DNA of 64,000 bases from an uncultured Fluviicola sp. (GTDB lineage Bacteria; Bacteroidota; Bacteroidia; Flavobacteriales_D; Crocinitomicaceae): the NCBI RefSeq assembly GCF_902168135.1, contig NZ_CABHOL010000041.1, forward strand, positions 1-64,000. Direction: 5' to 3'. The notes below the pieces were generated by a model that saw only the letters and a program-made list of their open reading frames with translations, made no database searches and had not been told where the DNA came from. This document shows, in pieces, positions 16,310 to 24,555 of this stretch (positions within the stretch are counted from its first letter, which is position 1; each line of letters begins with the position of its first letter). Position numbers and translations under genes: made by a program.

Positions 16310-17119
16310 TCAGCCTTCTTGTTGATTTGCCAGTTCTGTAGCTGTCAGTCCGAATTGCTTTTTGAAAGCGTACGAAAAATGGGACAGGTCCTCGAAGCCC
16401 AGGTCGAGGTAGATTTCTGAAGATTTTTTCCCCTTGTCTTTGATCAGGAAATAAGCTTCCTGCAGTCTTTTTTGCAATAACCACCTGCTGGGTGTTTCAC
16501 GAAAGATTTTTGAAAAGTCGCGCTGAAAGGTCGATAAACTTCTTCCGGTCAGGTATGCGAATCGCTCCAATTGCACATTGAAATGAAAGTTCTTTTGCAT
16601 AAAGGCTTCCAAATCAATTTTATGAGGTTCTGAAAAATCAAACAAGCCGTCCTTCAGACCCGGATCCAGTTTCAGTAGTAAAAACAGTGCTTCCTGTTGC
16701 TTCAGTTTCAGAATATGCGGATCATCCGTGAAATCCTGGTAATCCAGCAACGACTGCATGAAGGTGAGCAATGACGGTTCTTTTGGCAAACGGTGGAAGG
16801 CAGCTGAGAAACTAGTTTTCTCAGCCTTATATCCATATTCCCTGCTAAAATTTTTCAAAAGCTGTTCGTCAAAACGAAGGCTCAAAGATTTGAATTCTCC
16901 ACCTTCGGGTGGGTACTTTATAAACTTCAGTAATCTATTTTTCCGTACGCAGTAAAGCTCACCTTCCTGTATAATCTCCCTTCTTTCACCATCATTCAAT
17001 TCCATCCTGCCGGCAAGGACCATTCCCAGTGAATCGTTCTGTACAAATTGCTCTCCCTCACGGAATTCCGCCAGGTGACAGGAATAATTAAACGGAAGGT
17101 TGGTACTTGTTTTGTTCAT
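16310..17119 (-). CDS. AraC-family transcriptional regulator
   Basis: A 269-aa cytoplasmic regulator. The N-terminal cupin-like sensing half covers about 1-150 (MVLAGRMELNDGERREIIQ is its beta core). The C-terminal two-helix-turn-helix AraC domain covers about 165-265, with LERFAYLTGRSLSTFQRDFS and IYLDLGFEDLSHFSYAFKKQ. I chose ATG 17119; a TTG 9 nt upstream would add only three residues. It lies 53 nt downstream of the aldehyde dehydrogenase stop on the same strand, so the two are probably co-transcribed. Tandem 17-bp repeats ahead of the dehydrogenase are the natural candidate target. The effector is unknown. Confidence 0.85.
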   Translation of the reverse strand: MNKTSTNLPFNYSCHLAEFREGEQFVQNDSLGMVLAGRMELNDGERREIIQEGELYCVRKNRLLKFIKYPPEGGEFKSLSLRFDEQLLKNFSREYGYKAEKTSFSAAFHRLPKEPSLLTFMQSLLDYQDFTDDPHILKLKQQEALFLLLKLDPGLKDGLFDFSEPHKIDLEAFMQKNFHFNVQLERFAYLTGRSLSTFQRDFSKIFRETPSRWLLQKRLQEAYFLIKDKGKKSSEIYLDLGFEDLSHFSYAFKKQFGLTATELANQQEG

Positions 17120-17172
17120 GTTTATCAAATGTAAGGAAGATTATTTTTCACTTTTACCTTTTCACTTAAAAC

Positions 17173-18588
17173 TTAATCAAGAATGGCTTTGGTTTCCAGG
17201 TAAGTTTCCAATCCGTAAACACCAAATTCCCGACCTATTCCGGATTGCTTAAAACCTCCGAACGGAGCCAGCGGATCGTGTTTAAATTCATTGATCACTA
17301 CTCTTCCGGCTTCCAGTTGCTCTGCCACCCGGTTCGCGTGACTCAGATCTGTAGAACTGATGTAAGCACTCAATCCATAAGTGGTATCATTGGCAATCGC
17401 AATGGCTTCTTCTTCCGTTTTATACGTAATGATCGATAATACCGGACCGAAAATCTCTTCCCGGGCAATGCGCATGTCGTTTCTCACGTTGGTGAAAATA
17501 GTTGCTTTCACAAAATTCCCATCCTGTAATCCATCAGGTTTACCGGTACCGCCAGCCAATAGAGTGGCTCCTTCTTCCATTCCTGTGCGGATGTAATCCT
17601 GTACACGTTCATATTGTTTTATACTCACCATTGGTCCTACATGCGTTTGTTCATTCATCGGATTCCCTACCTGAACCAACGCTGCAGCAGCTTTTGCCAG
17701 TGCATTCACTTCTTCCAGTTTATTTTCGGGAACCAGTAAACGCGTTGGAGCTATACAAGCCTGACCGCTATTCATATACGCTCCAAACACTGCAGCGGGA
17801 ATTGCTTTTTCCAAATCCGCATCGTCAAGGATTAAGTTGGGTGATTTTCCTCCTAATTCCAGCGTAACCCGCTTCATGGTATCTATAGCACCTTTGGCAA
17901 TAATTTTACCCGTCAATGTAGAGCCTGTGAAAGAGATTTTTGCCACATCCGGATTCCTGGTTATTTCTGCTCCGACCACATTGCCTAAGCCGTTCACCAG
18001 GTTGAAAACTCCTTTAGGAAGTCCTGCTTCGTGAAAACAGTGTAGCAGCAGTTGTGTCTGGGCAGCACTCATTTCACTGGGTTTTACCACTACCGTACAA
18101 CCTGCCGCGATTGCCGTGGCAAATTTGTTACAGATAAAGCTGTTGCTGGCATTCCAGGGTGTGATAATTCCTACTACTCCCAAAGATTCCAGGCGCACTT
18201 TGGATTTTCCGACTATGCGTTGAAATTCAAAAGTTTTCAGCACTTCAATCATGTTTGTAAAAGAATCGATGGCATTTTTAACACTTGCTTTGCTGAATTT
18301 CAGAGTTCCGCCGTATTCCGACACCATGATTTTGACCAGTTCTTCTTCCTTTTTGCTAACTGCCTCATGCAAATGTTCCAAATAGGTGACCCGTTCTGCA
18401 ACGGTCGTTTTTCGAAAACTTTTAAAAGCTTCTTTTGCCGCAGCAATTGCCAATTTAGTGTCCGTCTCGTCACCAAGTACTACTTCTCCGGTTTTTTGAT
18501 TGGTTACGGGGCTGATCAAATCGAATGTTTCTGTTCCGTGCGGTGTTATAAACTCTCCGTTCACGTAAATCTGATTTATTTTTTCCAT
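17173..18588 (-). CDS. NAD(P)-dependent aldehyde dehydrogenase
   Basis: Oxidises an aldehyde to the acid in the cytoplasm; the substrate cannot be named. The 471-aa length is standard for the ALDH superfamily. Visible signatures are TPWNASN and KPSE for cofactor binding, FTGSTLTG, the general-base Glu in LELGGKSPN (about residue 250), and the catalytic Cys in NSGQACIAPTR (about residue 285). EEIFGPVL and an intact C-terminal region (PFGGFKQSGIGRE) follow. I chose ATG 18588. The frame is open further upstream, but that extension would run through the operator-like repeats. The neighbouring AraC regulator suggests inducible expression. Confidence 0.9.
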   Translation of the reverse strand: MEKINQIYVNGEFITPHGTETFDLISPVTNQKTGEVVLGDETDTKLAIAAAKEAFKSFRKTTVAERVTYLEHLHEAVSKKEEELVKIMVSEYGGTLKFSKASVKNAIDSFTNMIEVLKTFEFQRIVGKSKVRLESLGVVGIITPWNASNSFICNKFATAIAAGCTVVVKPSEMSAAQTQLLLHCFHEAGLPKGVFNLVNGLGNVVGAEITRNPDVAKISFTGSTLTGKIIAKGAIDTMKRVTLELGGKSPNLILDDADLEKAIPAAVFGAYMNSGQACIAPTRLLVPENKLEEVNALAKAAAALVQVGNPMNEQTHVGPMVSIKQYERVQDYIRTGMEEGATLLAGGTGKPDGLQDGNFVKATIFTNVRNDMRIAREEIFGPVLSIITYKTEEEAIAIANDTTYGLSAYISSTDLSHANRVAEQLEAGRVVINEFKHDPLAPFGGFKQSGIGREFGVYGLETYLETKAILD

Positions 18589-18628
18589 TTCTTTTTTTAC
18601 AAAGTTGTAGCTTTTTAACCCGGATGAC

Positions 18629-18669
18629 TTTGTTGAAACAGTCAAGTTTTGGTTTGTTGAAACGGTCAA
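18629..18669 (-). promoter_or_regulatory. Tandem AraC-type operator upstream of aldehyde dehydrogenase
   Basis: On the minus strand TTGACYGTTTCAACAAA occurs twice (18669-18653 and 18645-18629) with a 24-bp period and one mismatch. Each copy also contains TTGA...TCAA dyad symmetry. They lie 20-60 nt upstream of a CAACTTTG -7-like box at 18608-18601. Direct repeats so placed fit activation by the adjacent AraC regulator; that link is inference. Confidence 0.55.
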
Positions 18670-18712
18670 AAGATGTCTTCTGAAAGGAATTTCATTAAAG
18701 TATTTTGCAGGG

Positions 18713-18746
18713 TTTGCCCGGATTCAAATAAAAAAATGTATTTTTG
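18713..18746 (+). promoter_or_regulatory. Promoter of tRNA-Ser
   Basis: TTTG at 18713-18716, a 22-nt spacer and a perfect TATTTTTG at 18739-18746 match the Bacteroidota consensus. The tRNA begins 49 nt further on. Confidence 0.6.
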
Positions 18747-18795
18747 CACTCCACAATCTGAAATTCGGTTGAAAAATTGGTTTCGGAATTGATAC

Positions 18796-18882
18796 AGAGA
18801 GGTGTCCGAGTGGTTGAAGGAGCTACCCTGGAAAGGTAGTATACGGGTAACTGTATCGAGAGTTCGAATCTCTTCCTCTCTG
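18796..18882 (+). tRNA. tRNA-Ser(GGA)
   Basis: An 87-nt class II tRNA. The acceptor stem pairs AGAGAGG with CCTCTCT and G is the discriminator base. The D arm, an anticodon stem CTACC/GGTAG with loop CTGGAAA (anticodon GGA at 18830-18832), a long variable arm and a T arm with TTCGAAT are all present. No encoded CCA follows (GCATGA). The long variable arm and GGA anticodon identify serine, reading UCC/UCU. Confidence 0.95.
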
Positions 18883-18890
18883 CATGAATG

Positions 18891-18922
18891 ATCCCAGGCT
18901 TCACAAAGTCTGGGATTTTTTT
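18891..18922 (+). terminator. Terminator of tRNA-Ser
   Basis: ATCCCAGGCT and AGTCTGGGAT form a stem with a 6-nt loop followed by seven T residues, 8 nt after the tRNA. Confidence 0.85.
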
Positions 18923-19087
18923 CTCAATCCGATTTGAAATCCGCATAGGTATCCATCCGTTTTGACCAATTATATAATCAAACAGATTATTTAAAAGTAT
19001 TTTTGTAATCTCCGTTTTTTTGTCGGACCGGAAAACAAGCTGAATAATCAAAGATCTTATGTACATTCGACCCTAAATAAACAGCAT

Positions 19088-19810
19088 ATGTTTATACACC
19101 AGGGAAAGAAGAGAACGGCAAAGCACAACCTGCAAATTGCATCCTTGCTGTCTTTTGTAGCGGGAATTGTGAACGTAGCAGGATTTCTGGCTGTTGCGAA
19201 ACTGACAACGAATGTGACGGGCCATTTTGCTTTTTTTGTGGACGAAGTGTTCAAGCTGAAATTTTGGGAGGGCTTTATTTACTTTTTGTACATCTTCTTT
19301 TTTTTCCTGGGATCGTTTTCTTCGAGTTTTTTGGTAGAGGTCATTTCCCGGAAAAATGAGAGCTATGTGTATGTTATTCCTACATCTATTGAATGCCTGA
19401 TCCTTGCAATGATTGCTCTTTTCGGCGGGAATCTGGTTACTCAAAACCCAAACCTGATTGCTTTCAGCTTACTGTTTGCAATGGGCCTGCAAAATTCACT
19501 GGTTACAAGGATCTCTAATGCCACTGTAAGAACCACGCATCTCACAGGGCTTTTCACTGATCTGGGAATAGAGCTTTCACAATTGTTTTTCTACCGGGAG
19601 AATGAAATCAAAAAAAGACTGCTTGCTTCTGTCAGACTACGCTTAACAATCATTAGTTTCTTTTTCATCGGTGGAATTGTGGGCGGTATTTTTTACTCGA
19701 AGATTGGGCTGTATGTTTTACTGATCGGTTCCGCTTCGCTCATTCTGGGAATAGTCTATGATAATATCAAGCTTAAGATCAAATTGCTCCAAAGAAGATA
19801 CCGTCATTAG
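19088..19810 (+). CDS. YoaK/DUF1275-family membrane protein
   Basis: A 240-aa inner-membrane protein with about six hydrophobic segments. The DUF1275 hallmarks are present: AGIVNVAGFLAVAKLTTNVTG near the N-terminus and MGLQNSLVTRISNATVRTTH with LTGLFTDLG in the middle. The family's biochemical function is not established. The gene stands alone and is convergent with the asparaginase gene 47 nt downstream. Two Bacteroidota-like -7 boxes lie upstream (TATTTTTG at 18998-19005) without a good -33. Confidence 0.82.
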   Translation: MFIHQGKKRTAKHNLQIASLLSFVAGIVNVAGFLAVAKLTTNVTGHFAFFVDEVFKLKFWEGFIYFLYIFFFFLGSFSSSFLVEVISRKNESYVYVIPTSIECLILAMIALFGGNLVTQNPNLIAFSLLFAMGLQNSLVTRISNATVRTTHLTGLFTDLGIELSQLFFYRENEIKKRLLASVRLRLTIISFFFIGGIVGGIFYSKIGLYVLLIGSASLILGIVYDNIKLKIKLLQRRYRH

Positions 19811-19857
19811 GAATTTCGAACCGGAAAATACGAATAGACATCCATCTATTCACCCAG

Positions 19858-20886
19858 CTATACCGTCACTTCCCCGCAGATACTTTGCTTCAAAATCGCT
19901 TTCGCAGCTTCGGCATTCCCTCCACTTTTTCCCAGGGCATACATCATTTTGGTTACCGCTGCTTCGGTGGTGAGATCGAAACCGGAAAGCACGCCGTTCT
20001 TTTCGAAGAAGGAACTGGTTTCATATTTTCCCTGCTCAACTCTTCCTGTGGAACACTGGGTGATGTTCAGAACAATTCCGCCTTTCTCCAGGTAATTCAA
20101 CAGCAATTCGTGGAATTTGGAGTCGGAGGGAGCATTTCCGGAACCGTAAGTTTCCAGGATGATCGCTTTGGTTTTATTCGTGTCGAACAGTGATTCGTAA
20201 ATAGTCCAGTTAAGGCCCGGGAACAACTTGATCAATGCCACAGAAGTGTCGAACCCGGTAAACAATTCCAATTGGTTGGAGGAAGAAACGGTTTCCCCGG
20301 TGTAATCGATGTGAACTCCGGCAACAGCCAGCGGACGCAGGTTGGGAGAACGAAATGCCTCAAACGATGAAGCAGAAACTTTAGAAGTACGGTTCCCGCG
20401 GTAAAGTGAATACTCAAAGTAGATGGCTACTTCACGGATACGAGGAGTTCCGTTTTCATGGGTAGCGGCCGCAATTTCAATGGCTGTAATCAGGTTTTCT
20501 TTCCCGTCTGTGCGGATAGTTCCAATCGGCAGCTGGGATCCGGTGAAAATAACCGGTTTTTGAAGTCCCTGGAGCATGAAGCTCAAAGCAGAAGCCGAGA
20601 AAGCCATCGTATCAGAACCGTGCAGGATCACGAAGCCGTCGAATTCATGGTACTTGTTATAGACCAATTCGGCCATTTCTTTCCACCAAAGTGGGTTCAT
20701 TTCCGAAGAATCGATCGGGTGGGGGAAAGCATGGGTTGTCAACTGCACATTTAACCGGGCCAATTCCGGGATGTGTTTGTAAACATCACCAAAGTCAAAG
20801 GCAGTAAGCGAACCTGTTAAGGGATCATTCACCATTCCAATCGTTCCTCCGGTATAAATGACCAGTACCTGCGGTGTTTTATTCAT
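19858..20886 (-). CDS. ansA: Type I L-asparaginase
   Basis: Hydrolyses L-asparagine to aspartate and ammonia. Of 342 aa, it carries the two active-site threonine motifs: YTGGTIGM (Thr15 by analogy with the E. coli type I enzyme) and LHGSDTMAFSASALSF. TGSQLPIG with RTDGKENLITA follows. The C-terminal domain ends in a conserved region (GVLSGFDLTTEAAVTKM). There is no signal peptide, so it is the cytoplasmic type. It is monocistronic between the YoaK-like gene (convergent) and the transglutaminase-like gene (same strand, 154 nt away). A GAACTTTG -7-like box lies just upstream of its start. Confidence 0.92.
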   Translation of the reverse strand: MNKTPQVLVIYTGGTIGMVNDPLTGSLTAFDFGDVYKHIPELARLNVQLTTHAFPHPIDSSEMNPLWWKEMAELVYNKYHEFDGFVILHGSDTMAFSASALSFMLQGLQKPVIFTGSQLPIGTIRTDGKENLITAIEIAAATHENGTPRIREVAIYFEYSLYRGNRTSKVSASSFEAFRSPNLRPLAVAGVHIDYTGETVSSSNQLELFTGFDTSVALIKLFPGLNWTIYESLFDTNKTKAIILETYGSGNAPSDSKFHELLLNYLEKGGIVLNITQCSTGRVEQGKYETSSFFEKNGVLSGFDLTTEAAVTKMMYALGKSGGNAEAAKAILKQSICGEVTV

Positions 20887-20978
20887 GCTGTTCTCTTGAG
20901 TGAGACAAAGTTCACTGAAAATACTGAAAAAGCAAGTTTCCGGGAGGAGAAGTCTCTAAAAAACAACCGGGTTTCACG

Positions 20979-20996
20979 GTTTGCCATTTGGCAAAC
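20979..20996. repeat. Short palindrome between ansA and the transglutaminase-like gene
   Basis: GTTTGCCA and TGGCAAAC are exact complements around a TT loop, and further GCAAATTGGCAAATT copies lie just to the right. It may serve as a weak terminator or protein site. No T-run follows on the minus strand. Confidence 0.4.
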
Positions 20997-21040
20997 AGGC
21001 AAATTGGCAAATTCGCGGAGGAGGATGGGCTGCCCGTTGA

Positions 21041-22210
21041 TTATTGCCTGGCACCCGTTTTTTCAGTGTTTAATTGCGGAGCCTTCCAGAATATGTCCGG
21101 GTTGTTGGTCAGGTAGTTCGTATAGGTAAAGTTCACACTTTTCGCCGTGTGTTCCGATTTTTGCAGACTCTGGTTCAGGCCGTCGAGTGGCACTAATTCC
21201 AGGAAAACCGCATTTCCTCCGGCAACAGGAGTTTCGTAATTGTATTCACTTGAAACCGGGAATTGCAGGCGGTAAAGGTTCTTTGCCATGTAATAGTAAA
21301 TGTAATTTTCCGCTACACAAGGTTCGGCATTGTTCCAGTTGGCGCCCGGATTCAACAATAAAGGCTTTCCATTGATCAATCGTTCGCGCACTTCCTGAAT
21401 GCTAAGTAATGTTCCCTTTTCATCCATGATATAAGCATCGTTTGTCGGGTCGAGGTAAATCCACTTCTTCAAATCATTGGAATAAACCATGTTGATCACG
21501 TGGCAGTCATCGAATTCCAGTTCTTTGGGCATGCAGGTAATGTAGCGCGATTTGAAACCCAGGGCCAGGAAACATTCGTTTAGGGAGATTGCCAGCCCGC
21601 GGCAATTGAGTCCGCGGGAACCGTCACTGCAAGCCATAATCATATCATCAGCATTCATTTTTTCGGGATTACTGTGTTGTCCGTCGTGTTCCACCAGGTT
21701 GTGGATCCAGTGCATTAGATTGAGCATTTGATGAATTTCACTGGCTTCACCCGCAATGGAGTCGAGGTTGTATTTCTTGCGCAGTGCCTTTAGATGAACA
21801 TTACTTGAATCCTGGAAAGTGAATTCCGGAACGGTTCTCAAATCGGAGGTATTGTATTTTGCCGCTTTCTTCAACTTACCCACGTAGTCGGGAAGTTCCT
21901 CATACCTGATGCGTGTCCAGCAGGTATCTTTATGCTGGTAGATCACCAGGAAATCCTGAACCGGGTGTTTTTTATTCACCTTGATGTAAATAGAATCCAC
22001 ATCGGTGATAAATTGGATTTTTTCATCCCAAACGACAGTACTGTCAGGCTTTAAATGCGGGGCAATGCTCCAGGTTCGGACAGTTATTGCCGGATCACTC
22101 GGGAATTTCATTCGGAAAGACTCCACGTTTGTGTGAAGTACGGGTAGTTTTTTCTGAGCAAATGCCGGAATGGTCAGAAGAATGAAAGCCAGGATGAAGA
22201 TTAAGCGCAT
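21041..22210 (-). CDS. Secreted transglutaminase-like (cysteine protease fold) protein
   Basis: A 389-aa exported protein: signal peptide ending AFAQ, a beta-rich N-terminal region (20-150), then a transglutaminase-like core. The catalytic triad is readable: Cys203 in RGLNCRGLA, His237 in DDCHVINMVY and Asp254 in YLDPTND. Members of this superfamily act as cysteine peptidases, transglutaminases or peptide N-glycanases; which applies here cannot be told. The last third has no recognised motif. A TATCTTCG -7-like box precedes it (22237-22230). It is followed on the same strand by ansA, but the gap suggests separate transcription. Confidence 0.75.
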   Translation of the reverse strand: MRLIFILAFILLTIPAFAQKKLPVLHTNVESFRMKFPSDPAITVRTWSIAPHLKPDSTVVWDEKIQFITDVDSIYIKVNKKHPVQDFLVIYQHKDTCWTRIRYEELPDYVGKLKKAAKYNTSDLRTVPEFTFQDSSNVHLKALRKKYNLDSIAGEASEIHQMLNLMHWIHNLVEHDGQHSNPEKMNADDMIMACSDGSRGLNCRGLAISLNECFLALGFKSRYITCMPKELEFDDCHVINMVYSNDLKKWIYLDPTNDAYIMDEKGTLLSIQEVRERLINGKPLLLNPGANWNNAEPCVAENYIYYYMAKNLYRLQFPVSSEYNYETPVAGGNAVFLELVPLDGLNQSLQKSEHTAKSVNFTYTNYLTNNPDIFWKAPQLNTEKTGARQ

Positions 22211-22352
22211 AAAAATTCCATTAAAGGCCCGAAGATAAACTGTTTTCCCATCATTCTTTTGGAAAATTGAGACATCTTAAAGATTGAAAACACATTTTAC
22301 CGGGAATAGTCACAAAAATCAGGAGCTAATGGAATAAAATTCCGGTAAATTT

Positions 22353-22409
22353 TGACACTATAATATCATTTTTACGTTAAAAAGCAGTATTTTTGACACT
22401 ATAATGTCA
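22353..22409 (+). promoter_or_regulatory. Twin operators of the HipB-like repressor
   Basis: TGACACTATAATATCA (22353-22368) and TGACACTATAATGTCA (22394-22409) are near-identical dyads (TGACA...TGTCA) 41 bp apart. The second ends 4 nt before the start codon and overlaps a TATTTTTG -7 box at 22388-22395. This is the layout expected for autorepression. Confidence 0.7.
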
Positions 22410-22413
22410 TTTT

Positions 22414-22686
22414 ATGAATTACGGAATTGAGAAAACTCCAAGGGAATTAATGTATATTTTTGGAGAACGTATTAAGCTCTTACGCAAAGAACAGAAAATA
22501 AGCAGAAAACATATGGCTGACATTTCAGGAGTTCCTGCTCCTACTTTGCGAAAATTTGAGGAGACTGGAATTATTTCACTGGAAAGTTTTTTGATGTTGG
22601 TAAATACACTACAAAGATTGGAAGAATTTGAACAATTACTTCAACCGAATTATTTAGAAAGCAAACGTTATTTATTTGACCATTGA
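22414..22686 (+). CDS. Orphan HipB-like helix-turn-helix repressor
   Basis: A 90-aa XRE-family DNA-binding protein. The helix-turn-helix is FGERIKLLRKEQKISRKHMA plus DISGVPAPTLRKFEETG (about residues 16-55), followed by a C-terminal helix pair. Size, sequence style and the twin TGACA-N6-TGTCA operators match the antitoxin half of HipBA-like modules. No hipA-like kinase gene follows: the convergent tatD stop lies 12 nt away. The gene is more AT-rich than its neighbours. It may be an antitoxin left after toxin loss, a solitary autorepressor, or partner to a toxin elsewhere. Confidence 0.7.
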   Translation: MNYGIEKTPRELMYIFGERIKLLRKEQKISRKHMADISGVPAPTLRKFEETGIISLESFLMLVNTLQRLEEFEQLLQPNYLESKRYLFDH

Positions 22687-22698
22687 TCAAAATACAAA

Positions 22699-23475
22699 TT
22701 AGTCTTGCTGCGGATGAAACAAATTCAATGCATTTTGAGTAGTGATTTCCTGTAGTTTACTCAATGGTAAATCTAAAATCTCAGCTATTTTTTCTGCCGT
22801 GTGTACCACATAAGCACTTTCGTTTCTCTTACCACGGAAAGGAGTTGGTGCCAGGTAAGGTGCATCTGTTTCCAGCAATAGTTTTTCCAGCGGAATGTGT
22901 TTCAGGGTTTCGGGCAGGTCGGATTTCTTATAGGTCACCACTCCGCCGATTCCAAACATGAATCCTTTGTAATCGAGAATTTTCCGGACATCCGTTTCGT
23001 TCCCGGTAAAGCAGTGAAAAATTCCTCTCAATCGCTCGTCGTTTTCCTGATCCAGTACTTCGTATATCTCCGGAAAAGAATCCCGGGCATGGATTACGAT
23101 TGGAATCTGCAATTCTTTGGCCCAGTTGATCTGAGTGCGAAAAGCTTCTTTCTGCTCCTTCACAAAGGTTTTGTCCCAATAAAGGTCGATCCCAATCTCA
23201 CCGACAGCCACATAGGGTCTTTTGTCCAGCAGAACCCGCATTTTAGCCAAAGTCAATTCCCAGTTTGCATCTACCGAACATGGGTGCAATCCCATCATGG
23301 CAAAGCAATTTTCCGGAAATTCCTGTTCCAGCGCATGCATTCCGTCCACCGAGTTCAGGTCAATATTGGGCATGTACATGCGTTCCACTCCTGCTGCAAT
23401 GGCGCGGCGGATCATTTCAGCACGGTCTTCGTTGAATTGTTCGGAATAAAGATGTGTGTGTGTGTCGATAAACAT
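22699..23475 (-). CDS. tatD: TatD-family metal-dependent DNase
   Basis: A 258-aa cytoplasmic hydrolase of the amidohydrolase fold. Family members act as 3'-5' exonucleases in DNA repair. Metal ligands are visible: DTHTHL at residues 4-9, the Glu in VAVGEIGIDLYW, His in PIVIHARDSF and GIFHCFTGN, and the late Asp in LLETDAPYLAP. The ATG at 23475 is chosen because an 11-residue upstream extension is not part of the family. It converges on the HipB-like gene. The upstream bacilliredoxin gene on the same strand is separated by a hairpin. Confidence 0.9.
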   Translation of the reverse strand: MFIDTHTHLYSEQFNEDRAEMIRRAIAAGVERMYMPNIDLNSVDGMHALEQEFPENCFAMMGLHPCSVDANWELTLAKMRVLLDKRPYVAVGEIGIDLYWDKTFVKEQKEAFRTQINWAKELQIPIVIHARDSFPEIYEVLDQENDERLRGIFHCFTGNETDVRKILDYKGFMFGIGGVVTYKKSDLPETLKHIPLEKLLLETDAPYLAPTPFRGKRNESAYVVHTAEKIAEILDLPLSKLQEITTQNALNLFHPQQD

Positions 23476-23508
23476 AATGAGATCGCTTTGCTTTAAGACA
23501 AAAGACAA

Positions 23509-23538
23509 AAGACCAGAGACAAATCTGTCTTTGGTCTT
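23509..23538 (-). terminator. Hairpin between bacilliredoxin and tatD, in a GACAAAAGAC repeat
   Basis: A 13-bp stem with one mismatch (AAGACCAGAGACA with TGTCTTTGGTCTT) lies within a run of AAGAC/AAAGACA motifs from about 23493 to 23560. Such GACAAAAGAC tracts recur between genes in Bacteroidota. It probably ends the bacilliredoxin transcript. Confidence 0.5.
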
Positions 23539-23562
23539 CAGTCTGATGTCTTTAAGTCTTAA

Positions 23563-23979
23563 TTAACAGAATTCTTCGTAGGCTGCTTCTAAGTTCTCAG
23601 CGATCATAGCTGCAGTAACTCCTTCGATGTTGTGTCTTTCTAAGAAATGAACCAGTTTCCCGTCCTTAAACAACGCCACTGACGGTGAAGATGGAGGAAA
23701 TGGTAAAAAGTACTTGCGTGCCTGCTGTGTTGCTTCGGTATCCACACCTGCGAAAACAGTCAATAAATGATCTGGTTTTTTGCCTGCGATTTCCAAAGAT
23801 TTTTTCACACCTGGTCTTAAATTTCCTGCTGCACATCCGCAAACAGAGTTTACAACCACAAGGGCAACACCTTTACTGGTTGGAATAGCTGCATCTACTT
23901 CGGATGCTGATACGAGTTGTTGAAAGCCCACACGTGTAAGGTCTTCCTTCATTGGTTGTACGAGTTCTGGTGGGTACAT
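23563..23979 (-). CDS. BrxA/BrxB-family bacilliredoxin
   Basis: A 138-aa thioredoxin-fold protein that removes bacillithiol from mixed disulfides in organisms that make this thiol. The active site CGC occupies residues 47-49 (NSVCGCAAGN). The family block FAGVDTEATQQAR and the cis-Pro region SPSVALFKDG are present. No signal peptide is seen. It is monocistronic with a clear upstream promoter. The presence of bacillithiol biosynthesis in this organism cannot be judged from the window. Confidence 0.88.
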   Translation of the reverse strand: MYPPELVQPMKEDLTRVGFQQLVSASEVDAAIPTSKGVALVVVNSVCGCAAGNLRPGVKKSLEIAGKKPDHLLTVFAGVDTEATQQARKYFLPFPPSSPSVALFKDGKLVHFLERHNIEGVTAAMIAENLEAAYEEFC

Positions 23980-23999
23980 AATCTTTAAATTTTATGTCG

Positions 24000-24034
24000 C
24001 AAAGTTACGGATTCTTCTTGCTTTGGAAAACAAA
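24000..24034 (-). promoter_or_regulatory. Promoter of the bacilliredoxin gene
   Basis: On the minus strand TTTG (24034-24031), a 23-nt spacer and a perfect TAACTTTG (24007-24000) precede the start codon by 20 nt. Confidence 0.55.
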
Positions 24035-24165
24035 ATCCAAGTTCAATTTTCGCCAAATAACTTTAAAACGATTCTAAATGATTAAAAAATGATTTTTTTT
24101 CAATGAAATCGGAAGTTATCAACAAATTATTTATTTACTTTGCCGTAGATTTAAAACGAAAAAAG

Positions 24166-24345
24166 ATGAATAGTTTTTGGTACACACTTGGAAAAATCTT
24201 GAATGGTGCATGGTTTTATGACAACATTGGTGATATCTTTAATTATTCTGTGATTGTTTTAGGCTTCTTCGGATTGTTCTACTGGTTGAGATGGCAGAAG
24301 AAATTCAACGATCAGGCTGCAAATGATCCGAACCAAATTAAGTAA
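24166..24345 (+). CDS. Small single-pass membrane protein (DUF6341-like)
   Basis: A 59-aa protein with one transmembrane helix (about residues 24-41, IFNYSVIVLGFFGLFYWLRW) and a polar C-terminus ending DPNQIK. It resembles the small DUF6341 proteins of Flavobacteriia, whose function is unknown. The frame is open back to 24103, but a TTTACTTTG promoter-like box at 24135-24143 lies inside that extension. I therefore start at ATG 24166. A good terminator follows, so it is monocistronic. Confidence 0.7.
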   Translation: MNSFWYTLGKILNGAWFYDNIGDIFNYSVIVLGFFGLFYWLRWQKKFNDQAANDPNQIK

Positions 24346-24363
24346 TTGGTGATTTTAATATAA

Positions 24364-24390
24364 TAAAAGGTCTTCGTTTGAGGACCTTTT
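24364..24390 (+). terminator. Terminator of the DUF6341-like gene
   Basis: AAAAGGTC pairs with GGACCTTTT around a TTCGTTTGA loop, followed by TTTTT. Confidence 0.85.
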
Positions 24391-24452
24391 TTTATTTTCA
24401 TAAATCCGGTTCGATAGGTTTTAACTTTTTGAACCCTGCGCCGATGCTGATC

Positions 24453-24538
24453 TTGCTCCGCCGAAACGCTTATGCTGTAGCTTCAGCGAAGGCACAGTGG
24501 CTACACAAAGGCAAGAGCTTTAGCGCAAGCATTTTAAC
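24453..24538. repeat. Dispersed hairpin repeat, copy B (ispD leader)
   Basis: The best-preserved copy. AACGCTTATGCTGTAGCTT on the left and AGCTTTAGCGCAAGCATT on the right are imperfect terminal inverted repeats around CAGCGAAGGCACAGTGGCTA. It aligns with 3-99 over nearly its whole length. It ends 17 nt before the ispD start codon, the same position copy A holds relative to leuS. Confidence 0.65.
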
Positions 24539-24555
24539 CTTTGAACTTGTTTCAC

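Noticed and set aside
17502-18618. Plus-strand frames opposite the aldehyde dehydrogenase (up to 188 codons)
   Set aside because: Shadows of the conserved minus-strand gene, which carries the full ALDH signatures.
24103-24165. Longer start for the DUF6341-like gene
   Set aside because: The extension overlaps a promoter-like TTTACTTTG box and adds residues without family resemblance.
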